Assembly (NCBI RefSeq): GCF_000002995.4
Contig: NW_025062479.1
Coordinates: 2,563,721-2,627,720 of the forward strand
Length of the DNA: 64,000 bases
Direction: 5' to 3'
From: Brugia malayi
Lineage: Eukaryota > Nematoda > Chromadorea > Rhabditida > Onchocercidae
Shown here: in pieces, positions 1 through 11,054 of the stretch
How the letters are laid out: each line of letters begins with the position of its first letter
Position numbering within the stretch: position 1 is the stretch's first letter
Translations under genes and position numbers: made by a program
The notes under the pieces: generated by a model
What the model was told of the DNA's origin: nothing
Database searches by the model: none
The model's input: the letters and a program-made list of their open reading frames with translations, nothing else

Positions 1-153
1 TCGTATCTAATACTCGGTATCATCAGTTAGTGATAAATTTCATTCCAACTGGTAAAGGATTAGGAAGAATATATTTAGAATCAGTCAGGTTAACATTTGC
101 ATTATTTATCCCATACACTATTACTACTATCTTATTAAGTAATTGAAACAACA
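1..153 (-). other. Possible further exon of the Cys-loop channel gene
   Basis: On the minus strand an acceptor-like TTTTAG precedes an open stretch of about 40 codons. It contains TDSKYILPNPLPVGMKF and runs to a TGA near position 19. Its LP motif loosely recalls the M2-M3 linker of pentameric channels. However, the spacing from M2 is too long unless a later acceptor is used, and no M3 follows. It may be intron sequence. Confidence 0.2.
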
Positions 154-450
154 CTAAAATCAGAGTGATAATACATAGTAAGTGATAATTCAATGCTTGT
201 GAGTAAAATTAATTAATCAATAAAAGTTATAAAGTGATATCATTTATATTACAATGATAGTTCTACTGCATTATATATACGAAAAAGTGTTTAATGAAAC
301 TGTTGTCTTATTCATTTTGAATATTTTCTCATTTAATTCTAAAAGAAAAAAAAAAGATTTTTCTTTAAAAAAAAATCTATTATTATCATTTACTCATTTT
401 TTTGAATTAAATTTAGAAAAAAAAAAAAGAAATTTAAATAAAAAATTAAC

Positions 451-2679
451 ACAGAAGAATGTAAGCAAAGATGAGAAGGCCAAAATTGTTATCCGTGATT
501 GTAAACGTTGTCGTTCAATGTAAAAGATAATCCAGGTAAGTGCAACAAGTATAATTGTTGGTAAGAAATAACGAAAAAATGATGCATGGAATGGCCGATG
601 AAAATGTAATCGAACACGAAGACATGAGAATCGAGCTAAAAGAGAGAAGAAAGGGTAATATAAAAATAGGAAAAAAGATGAGAGTAAGAAAATAAATAAT
701 TAATTTTTCAATTATTTTATCACTTACTTTATTTATTAATATTTGTTTCAATTATATTGACGAACAAATAATAATAAATTTTTTTAATAATTGATTAGTA
801 AAAATAATGATAACTAATAATGATAATAATAATAACAATAATAATAAGTGATAATAACAATGATAATAATAGTAAGTAATAAACAATAATAATACTAAAG
901 ATAATCAAAGTAAATAATAACAGAATATTATGAAATATTTTTTTTTTTAAATTTAATTATTAATATTCACGAAAATCAATTTGTCAACTTTTTTTTTTCT
1001 CTTTTCCCTTCTTAAATCTTAAATAATTATTTCCAAAAATTTTGAAAAAAGAGGAAGCAAACCTGAAGCTGTATTTAATTCAGTGACAGCATAAAGTCCT
1101 TCAAAATTGCAACTTTCACTGGAAACTAATGATGTATGCATGCTTACTGGTCCTATACTTGCATTCAATCGTGCACCATCAGAGTAATACCACGAAAGTG
1201 ATAATTGCCTGCTGGGATGTTTACCTGCAACAGAGACTCATTAACAAAAAAAAAGAATGAAAGGAAAGAAAATGGATCATTTCAAATAATTGATGCATAC
1301 AAGTTTTTTAATTTAGTTATTCGTATATAAGTTAACTTTGACAAACAAAAAAAAAAGAAAAAAAAATGACCAAAAATGAATTTGAGGCATTAATTTTTCT
1401 TTTTTTTTTTTTTTTTTTAATATGCATTTTTGGAAAAAACTCAAAATTTGAAGCATAAAAAATTATGAAATACAAATAATTAATTACATTCCATTTATTA
1501 AATTATTGAGGAATTTTGTAAAAATTTTTAAAAGATGTTAAATATTAAATGCTAAAGTTAAATGAGAAATGAAAACCCGCATAGATATCAATGGGACAAT
1601 AATGCGAATCGAATGGATAATGTTTCAAATTGAATGGACAATGAATTTCCAATTCATAACTGAAATAAGACAAGCATTATTAATGATCAAAAAGAAGGCT
1701 TACTTATTGATTAACTTTTTTTTTTTTATCAAAATTTTGTCCCAGAAAAAAGAAAAAGAAAATGAAAATTTTTAAATATTTTAAAAAAAGATTTGAACAA
1801 AATTTTTCAAAAAAAAAAAATTAGCTAATTAATTAAATTACGAAATATTAAAAAGCTGGAAAGAACAATAAGAGAAAAACGAATTAGTTTGCATTCCTTT
1901 TGCAATATTTGCTCACTTATCATCCTATCACCTGTAGATTAGTCGTTACTACTAATTAATTAGAGCTACTTATTATAATATTGATCGTATCAATAGAAAT
2001 TATTGCTTTTTTATCATTAAATTCCATACATTACCTAACATAAGTGTTACTCATTTTTTTTTCTTTCTTTCTCTCTCTCTCTCTTTACTTTTATATAATT
2101 GTCAAATAGAATTCTTACTTATCATAACTCAATATTAAATAAATATGACAATTATAAATTTAAAAATTTACTAATTTTGAAGTAATTTTTACTATCATAA
2201 TGAAGGACAAAGTTTTAGCTAAAGTTTCATTATAGCTATAAAGCAATTAATTATACATTCAAAATTGGGTTGATACTATGAAAAATGATAAAAAGGTAAG
2301 TATTAACTTTGATCGAGTAGATGCAGTACCATCAGATGCCGAAATGATAAGTCGATAAGCATCTTTTGGTTGTACTTTATTACCAGTAAATTGCAAATCA
2401 CTAAATGGGTATAGATATTGATCATATTTGACAATAACTGAACCAGGTGGTCTACCTGATTTTTCCACTACCATTAATAAAGAAATGGACGCTTTAAAAT
2501 TCTGAAAATGAATGAATTAATTAGTAGAATCTGTTCTTCTTCATAATAAATATGAAATTAAATATAAAAAAAAATAGGTTATTTTTATAAAATAAGAAAA
2601 AACAATAAGATGACAAATAATTAACTAAATATTTATAATAATTCAGCTGTATTATTCTTTTTTCTTGTTTTTTTTTTCC

Positions 2680-2710
<31 letters not shown>

Positions 2711-3716
2711 ACATAAATATGAAAATAATGGTTATTTGAATAAAAAAAAAAAAAAAAAATGGTATGAAAATGAAAAGAATATTTTTATGTTTTACTTTAT
2801 ATATTAATACTTAATGCAATTTTAGTGTCGCTAATTTGCAACATTTTACATAATCAAATTAGTTTGTTGCTATAAATAAGCTAAGCATTTCATTGATTGT
2901 ATTTAAAAATTGCTTCCAGAAAGGTTATGACCTTTCTCAATTATCATTGAAAACAGTGCGATTCTTTCACTTACTTTATCATTCACTCATTCGCTAAAAC
3001 AAAAACAAAAAAAAGAAAAAGGAAAAGGGGAAAACTGTGTGTAATGCGTGAATAGTGTTAAATAAAAAAAAACAAAGAGTTTTTTATTTTTTTAAAAAAA
3101 AAGTGAAAAAAATGTGAACAATTTGATTGATTTACCGATTGTTTGAGATTAAAATCGCTAATTGATTCGATTGTCATTCCAATTTGTAAATTTTTCTTTT
3201 CTGCAAAAAGCGAAAAAAAGTTCGAAATTTTTGTTTTAGTCTTAGCTGATACTTGCAAAACAGTTTTTAGCTTTGTGATATTAACAATGAGGAAGGAAGA
3301 AAAAAGAAATCAAAAATAGACTTTTTCGCATTGTCATGGAATGCAGAATTAAAATAGGTTAAAATACTAGTTCAATTTGAATTTATTCGATGATTTTTTT
3401 ATAAAAATTTAATTTTTTTAGATGAAATTGCAATTATTGATTAATGATATAGCGTTTTACTTTTTTCATTCATTTCTCATAACCATCAATTTCTTTTCTT
3501 TTTTTTTTTTTTTTTTTTTTAAAGAAAACGAATAACTAATTAATTAAATTAATTCAAAATTATAGAAATAAAAATCAACATACCTCCTTTATTACTATCA
3601 TCCATTGCTGTTTTTGTTGTTATATTACGATTTGTTATAGCGATTACCCTTCCAAATGTCAATTTAACGGTAACAGTCACACAGACGATAAAAGTTTGTA
3701 TTGAAAGTTGTTGCAT
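451..3716 (-). CDS. Divergent Cys-loop ligand-gated ion channel subunit, 3' end unresolved
   Basis: Five exons on the minus strand: 3716-3584, 3200-3136, 2501-2330, 1224-1063 and 635-451, with phases that join cleanly (1, 0, 1, 1). They give 239 residues. The start is followed by a signal peptide (MQQLSIQTFIVCVTVTVKL). IESISDFNL (about 55-63) and the strand after it resemble the beta1-beta2 part of pentameric channels. YPFSDLQF (97-104) resembles the FPFD.Q core of the Cys-loop, but neither flanking loop cysteine is present. ARFSCLRVRLHFHR (178-191) is the pre-M1 strand, RYFLPTIILVALTWIIFYI (199-217) is M1 with its proline, and SRITILAFSSLLTFF (224-238) is M2-like. The extracellular domain is much shorter than the roughly 200 residues usual in the family, and no WxPD motif is visible. 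M3 and M4 were not found; a weak candidate exon lies at about 1-153. A plasma-membrane receptor is inferred; ligand and ion selectivity cannot be told. Confidence 0.72.
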
Positions 3717-6700
3717 AAGGTACGCATAAAGGCAATAGCTAAAAATTTAATTTTAAGTTTCCAAAAAAAAAAAAAAAAAACAGGATCCAAAACTCATAAT
3801 AATCAATGCAAAAAATGATAACATTAAACATAATAAATAAATAATAATAATAATAGCAATAATGATAAATAATAATAATGACACTAACAATAATAAATGA
3901 TAATAATAGTAATAATGACAATAATAATAAATAATAATAACAACATAACAATAATAAAAAATCATATAACAATAATAATAGAGTGTGATAAAGACTGAAA
4001 TTAAATTGATGACTGTTCTAATATACCTACTTTATTCAATTCAATTTCATGTATAAATTTAAGCGTATATTCCTAACGATAATAATAACAGATACTTAAA
4101 ATTTATTTTACACATTTCTAATTAATTTAAAAGAATAAAATGAAATATCTTAGAAAAGTTTTGTTTTTCAATTACAAACAACGAAAATAAGTAATCTGTA
4201 AAAGCTGATTATTTTGAAGATAGTTGTAAATTTGAAACAAATAGTAAAAGATTTCTTGTAAATTAGTATTCGTTTTTTTTTTCCTCCTATTTTTTTTAGT
4301 AATAACAGAAAAACAAAAATTTGAAATTGAGCATAAAGAACAGACGAAGAAATAGAAGCGCTGATGATTTTGTAAAAAAAGAAAAAGAAAAAATAACAGC
4401 TGGAAGATTCATTTTACCTCAACAATTCGTTAATAACGAGATGCAGGTGAGATAAGACAACACTTCAAGACAGGTGCATAGGAAAAAAAAAGTGTCAGTA
4501 AAATTATGAAATGTGGAATTCAGAAAGTAATAAACAATTTTATTCCTAACATAAAATTCTTCCATCAATCATTTTTTTTTTTTTTTTTTTTTGTGAATTT
4601 CAATTTTTTATTTCAATTTATTGAAATTCACAAAAAAAAAAAAAAAAAAAAAACGAATAAAAAAGAAACAATAAACAAATAAACTGAAAAAATCAAATTC
4701 AGAAAACCTATAAATTCATATATTTCATATATATAATATGATTAGAAAATTAATAGTAATTTTATAACTCATACATCCTTTTCATTTTCCCACTTTTTTT
4801 TTAAAAAAAAAAAAAAAAAAAAAGAAAGGCAAAAAAATAAATGTACTAAATTTGGGAAGGAAGAAAGAAAAAAAGCAATGAAAAAAAAATTTTTTTCTTC
4901 GTTTTATTTTTATGATTAAAGAAAAAGAAATAACTGTATTTGATAAAAGTTTAAATTTTGTTAGTGAATGAGAGATAAAGTTAATATTGAAATAAAACAA
5001 AGCAAAACACATTGCAATCATTTCTTTACTCTGAATCTTCGTCTACTTTCTTTGTGGTAATTATGAATTGGTATCTAGCGATAAGCATTAATCAGTGATT
5101 TCTACAGAGATGGAAACCACAAGTAATCAATCATTCATTTAAAACATTTTAGTCAATAAATTTGAAACATCTCATTGAAATTCTCTTTTTTCTTCCTTCT
5201 TTTTTTTTTTTTTTTTTAAAGCACTAAAGTGTTTGAGATTAAACGAGCAAACAGTTGTTTGCTTGATTCAAGTTAAACAATTGAAATTTAATAAAGGTCA
5301 AAATAAACAAATATATATGGGTAGAAGAAAAAAAAGGACGATGTGAGAGAAAGAGAGAGAGAGAGAAACAAAGGAATAAAAGAATGATAAAAAAAATACT
5401 TTTTTTTAAAATTATAACTATAAAATTTCTTTTGATATAAAAAATTTGTCAATTTACCTGTTTTTTTTTTTCTATACTTTGTTTTATTTGTCTTTTTTTT
5501 CAATTTTTATTTTATTATTATTTTTCTCTAATCTAGCATAATTAATAAAATTGTTTTCAGCAAAATATTGAAAGGAGTAAAATTAACATGAAAATGACGA
5601 ATAAAAAAAAAAGTGCGAAAGGTAAGTTCTTATTGTTTAGAGGTCAACGTGAAATTGAGAAAAAAATTTAATTAAAAAATTAATAAAATATCCGTTTTTT
5701 TTTTATTTAAATTGAAATTAAATGCATATTTGTTTATTAAATGAAAATAGTTAATTCAATGAAATCAAAGAATATTTTAGAATGTGTCATAAGTATAAAT
5801 AACAGTAAATATAAAAAAATGAAAGCAAAAAAGGAAAAAAAAAATTGTTAAATGTTTGAAATATTTGTTAACGAATAAGTTAGTTTATCATTAGCTTCAA
5901 ATTTTTTTTTTCTTTTTTCTTTTGTTTTTACCAAATAAATCAATTTATCCCAATTTTAGAATCACTTTTTCTAAAATATAATTATTTCAAAAAAATAAAA
6001 ATGGAAAAAATTAAGAAAAAAAAAGTAAAATAAAAATTTTGAGATACTGTTACACATATTACAAATTAGCAAAAGGAATGTAAAATCTACAGCAAACAGT
6101 GTTTCGAAAATTTTTATCTTATCTCTCTCCCTCTTTCTTTCTTCCTCTCTCCCTCTTTATCCCTCTTATCACTAACTCTATATGAACTAAAAAGAAAAAA
6201 AAAAAAATTATCATTAATTGATTTTTGCAGTGTTCAGTTGCGTTTTGAACATTTAAGAAAAAAATAGAATACAAAAAAACAAGGAAAAATATGAAATGAA
6301 ATCACAAAAAAAAAAAAAAAAAAGAGAAACGAAAAAAGCACTTTTGCAATGATTGTGAAAAATTCATTTGGTAAGCTTCTCATCATTTTCAATTTTTCAA
6401 TTTCTATTAACTTCAAAAATTTCGTCTCTTTCTTCCGCATCCATCACACTAATCTTCGAAACATCTCCTCATCTTTTGCATTTCCGTCAAAAATCATTTA
6501 CAAGAAAGCAAAAAAAAAGTGATTTATTTGAATGCATTTTAAAACCATTCTCAATATTCTTCACATTTGTATCAGTCTGAAAATTTAAATAATTAAATTT
6601 AAATGTATAAAAATAAAATTTGTATTTGCAGTTTTAATTATTTTAAATTACTAATTAATAAGAAATGGTAGATGTTTTTTTCCGCCTTTTTTTTTTAATT

Positions 6701-7745
6701 ACATATTTAGTTAATAAATAAATTTTTGTTTACTTAACATTTAGAAAAACATCTTATTAATAATAAATGAAAAACATAAATAGCTATGATAAATGAAATA
6801 AAAATAAGCGAGGAAAAAAGTCTGAATGTATATATAATAAAGTATTTGTAACGATTTTTATATTTTCAGCAATAATTAATTAATCATATTATTCATAAAT
6901 TAGCTAATTAATATGCGATGTATTAATATTTTAATCATTAATTTTAAAAGTATTACAAAATTTTTTGTTTGTATTATAAGAGAAAAACGAAAAAGTTTAC
7001 TGATATTAGAATAAAATGTAAAATATGCTTTTCAGTTGCATTTAATATTTCATTTTTTTTTCCAACCTACAATCATTTTAACTTCACAATTCTTTCTTCG
7101 TTTTTCTTCTATTCTTTTCTTTTTTTTGAAAAAAGTTTTAAAAAATTGCAAATTTTATAATACACATCACAGATAATTTGTTCTTATGTTACACATAGCT
7201 TTTTAGTTTGAATTTAATGCTAATTAAATGTTGAATATCACAGAACTTTTCTTTTTTTTTTTGACTGATACGCATATTTTTGATTTTTTTGCTTACTTTT
7301 TTTTGTCTGTTATTTTTTTTTTTTTTTAAATCATTTCAAACATTTTTTTTTCTCTCACTCTCTTTCTCTATATTTCGTTTTCTTTTTGTAACTTTTTTTG
7401 AAAGAAATTATTCAATTTTTTTTTTGCTTATCATCAAGCTACATTAATTTATTTATGTTTAGAAATAAAAACATAGCTTTTCTTAGCATTTTTCATGTTC
7501 TTATTTTGGAATAAAAAAAAATGTTTATAGCACTTTTTTTAAAAAATATTTTAAAAATATTTACAATGAGGATAAAAGATAAGATAAGAAGACAGGAGGA
7601 AAAGAAAGAAGTGATAAAAATATTTAAATGATTGAATTTTTTTTCAAAATTTATATTTAAAATTTATGAATATATACAATTTTTAAAGTAAACAAAAATA
7701 TATCTAACAGCAATAAAAATTTTTCATTTCGATTACATATTACAA
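3717..7745. other. Intergenic region, no gene recognised
   Basis: AT-rich sequence between the channel gene start and the end of the small secreted-protein gene, both on the minus strand. It holds ATAATA-rich simple sequence (about 3833-3975), the 4572-4653 hairpin, a GA run near 5345-5367 and many poly-A/T tracts. The open frames here are low-complexity (Phe-, Lys- or Tyr-rich) and lack splice context or family similarity. Confidence 0.7.
4572..4653. repeat. Near-perfect inverted repeat (hairpin)
   Basis: A left arm of about 21 T followed by GTGAATTTCAAT (4572-4604) is matched by ATTGAAATTCAC followed by about 22 A (4620-4653). The spacer is 15 bases. The arms pair over roughly 33 bases without mismatch. 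It lies in the intergenic region upstream of the channel gene. Confidence 0.9.
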
Positions 7746-9376
7746 CTATAATATTTCAAGCTTCCCAGAAATACGAATAATTTCTTCGTCCTTCTTTTTA
7801 GATTTATTTTCATTGAATGTTGAAAATTCTGTTTGTTTCTTAGAATTTTCTACATTGAGATATTGCATATGAAGTCGTTTGATAAGATCTAATGTTTCCA
7901 TTGATATTCGTCCTTTTAAATCATCAAAATTATCATTGATAGATGATTTAACTGATTCATCGGAGAATGAAGTTGTATTTCTTTCTGAAACAAAAAAAAG
8001 GAGCGAATAATTCATTTTTAGGCTGAATTTCATCAAAGTTATTGTCAAATTTATAATATTACTTAGCGCTAAATCTGTTTCAAAAATTATAAAAAATTTA
8101 TTTCAAACATAAAATTTTACTACAAAAGAAATAAATAAAAGAGACAATTTTATTCAACAATAAAATCATAAATATTTTATCTCTAAATCTGTTAAATAAT
8201 ATGACTGAAATAATGATTTACGCCAATCTTAATTTTAATCAAATCTATTTAGATTACCTGTTTGTGACCAATCATCATCTAATGTCCTCACAATGTTGCA
8301 CATTGAAGAATTTATTGCCACCGAACTTTGATTTAATTCGTTTTCACATGAATCATTTCTGAAATGATTCAATTGTGATTTCAACTCTATTATAAAAAAT
8401 GAATTGAAAAGTTTCTATTGAATCCATTTTTATCACTAATATCAATTGTAATTAATTTAAAATTAGTAATAAATCATAAAAAGTAAAGCAAAGTATCTCG
8501 AAATATTAGTTTAAAATTAAAACTTACTTTCCAATTATTATTTCGACATCTGCTTCCACTGAAAATTGTAAATTTATATAAATTTGCCTTCTTTTTTTTT
8601 CGCTAACCAAATAAATTTTTGATATTTTTAATATTTGAAAAATGGTAGAAACGAAAACTCAATAAGATTTAATTGTTTATATGAAATTTGCATTATCTAC
8701 ATCATATAATTCTAAAATTTTAAACTCCATCAACAATTCAATAGAATTCTATTCATTTGCTTTATGCTATACCAAAAAGAAAAAAAAAAAAAAAATTCAA
8801 CCAAATTATTTTGTAAAACTATTCCATGAAAATTTCTACAATTTTGAAAAAGTTTTATTGCTTGATAACAGTAATTTTTACCACTGTATGATTTGAAATG
8901 ATAAAACGTATTGTTTACTTTTAAAAAAAAATCGAAATATTGATCTAATCAATTATGATATTATTATAAAAATATAATTTATCAACATATATATGAAAAT
9001 TTGTTTTTTGCATAATAAAAATTTATTTATTATAATATTATATGTATAATAAAAATAGTACTTTTTTTTTTCAGATTAATTTGAATGGTTATAATTGCTA
9101 TCTAAATGTAATTCCATAATAAACTTGCAAATTCAAACGATAATTCTAACATAGTTCACACATTTATAATAAAATTAATTGTAATATAATGCTATAATTG
9201 CTATTCATTAATTTATATTTTTTTTTAAAAAAAAATGCTTCTTATCTAATTAAGATATAAATTAGTTTAATAATTTAAAAAGAAAAAAACAACAAAAAAC
9301 AACAAAAAAAAAAAAAAAAATTACCATTTATAGTGATGAAGATAATAATTAGAATGGATGAAAAAAGAAAATTCAT
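7746..9376 (-). CDS. Small secreted orphan protein (140 aa)
   Basis: Four exons, 9376-9325, 8558-8528, 8358-8258 and 7984-7746, join in phases 1, 2 and 1 to give 423 bases including the stop. Donors are GTAA-type and acceptors are TTTCAG. The product starts MNFLFSSILIIIFITIN, a clear signal peptide with likely cleavage near NVEA. The mature part is hydrophilic and acidic. It has only two cysteines (in NDSCEN and SSMCNI), four early N-glycosylation sequons (NDS, NQS, NSS, NTT), a likely amphipathic helix (METLDLIKRLHMQYL) and a Lys-rich tail. Dibasic sites (KR, KK) are present, but no repeated peptide with an amidation signal is seen, so a neuropeptide precursor is possible but not shown. I recognise no family. 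It is probably secreted, or could be a nematode-restricted excretory-secretory protein. Confidence 0.7.
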
Positions 9377-11054
9377 GTAAGTAAAAGTTTTTTTTCTTCG
9401 TTTTTTTTTTTGTATAAAAACTTAAAAAAGTTTAGTTTCGAAATTTATTTTCTACAAAAAGCATATAAAAATTATAACGAGAGAAAAACGAGAAGTTTTG
9501 AGGGATAATAACGATATGTGGTATGATTAGATGGCAGATGATGAATGATGATGTTTGCTACTATCACATATATATATATATACTTTTCAATTTGAAATGG
9601 ATCATTTCAGTCAATAATCACTCCTAGGATTAATCATTTATTTATTATTGTCACATTTAAATCCTGTTCTCAATCTGTTAAAAGTCGTCGATCGTTTGTT
9701 TATTTGTTTATTTATTCAAATTATATGGAACAGTTGTTAAATGTAGGTAAATAAACTATAAATAAATTACCTTTTCAATATTTACAAATATTCAATTCAA
9801 TGAATGTTTTATTGATTCCAAAAATTATAATAAATTATATTTATGTTACAAAAGAAAAAAGAAATAGCAAAGAAAATTGTAAAAATTTTAATTTAAAAAG
9901 TTACATTTTTTTTTTTTTTTGACATTTTAAAATATGATAATTAACGAATAGTAAGCAAATTTTTTAGCTTTTTCGGTTTGTTATTTTGTTTTTTCCTTTT
10001 CCTTCTTCTCGTTTATTTTTTTTTTTAATGAATGAAAGATATAATCAAATCAATGAAACGAAAAAAAAAAAAAAAAGATTTTTTAAAATGAAAATTGTAC
10101 GTTGAAGTTATAGAGATTTAGAAAGTCTGTATAGTGTTAATTGTTTTCATGAAATTTAATTTTTCTGCTAAATTTTAATCTTTTATTTTTGCAGAAAAAA
10201 AAAAAGCTGCTCTTTTTAGATGAAATTTTTTGGTATATTTTAAAAAATTATCATTCGAAAATCAAAATTTTCTAATTTTACTCTTTAATATTAAAAAAAA
10301 TTTTTTCCCAAAAATCTTGTTTTGCCATACGTAAAATTTATTATGCTTTTTTAAAAATAAAAATTTATGATGTTAAGACGGAAAAAAAGTGAGTTCTATG
10401 AAATATATGTGCATGTAAAAAAAAAAAGAATTATATGTCACATTGAAGTATTACTTTTTAAATTAAATTCGATTTTACAAAGTGACAGCAACAAATTATT
10501 GAATTATAATCACTAATGAATTACATTTAAATTCTACCAGATAAATTAAATTTATGGTTAACAAATACTAATTTCAGCATCTTAGTATTTGATAAGCTTG
10601 ATCTTAAAATAAATAATTTATAAAATTTGATGTCACAAGAACAAGTAACTGCATTACCGGGATGACAAATTTTGATGAAGAATGATTAATTACTTATAAT
10701 TATATATATATATAATTAAAATTTGTTCATTTTGAAATACTAAAATTGACATTTGTTGTCCTTTTTTGTTTTGTAGCTCATGAAAATATCATTTTTCCGT
10801 AGTATTTTTTGTTTATGACAATATGATAGCATAACAATGAATGCAAAATAAACTTTTACTTAGTTTAATTCGTTTAACTTCAATACAAATATGATGATAA
10901 TTGAATGGGATAACAAAGTGATAATAATATCATATTCAATAATTAACACCGATAAGATATAAAATTGAGCAGTGTAATTTTTTTTTTTTTAAAACTTTAA
11001 TTTCAAACATACGGTATGCATATAATATTTGTTTTAATTTATAAAAAAAAAATA
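9377..11054. other. Intergenic region, no gene recognised
   Basis: AT-rich DNA between two minus-strand genes, so it should hold the promoter of the 140-residue protein and the 3' flank of the 430-residue protein. It contains a (TA)n run near 9570-9582, another near 10702-10713 and poly-T tracts. No convincing exon was found on either strand. Confidence 0.6.

Noticed and set aside
254..523. 89-codon plus-strand open frame
   Set aside because: Lys/Phe-rich and overlaps the antisense of the channel exon carrying M1 and M2.
2505..3136. Search for a missing WxPD exon of the channel gene
   Set aside because: The flanking exons join in phase and the strand reads through without it; no WxPD-like codons with splice sites were found in this intron.
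3739..3972. Overlapping Tyr/Leu/Ile-rich open frames on the minus strand
   Set aside because: They come from AATAAT/ATAATA simple sequence and have no splice context or family similarity.
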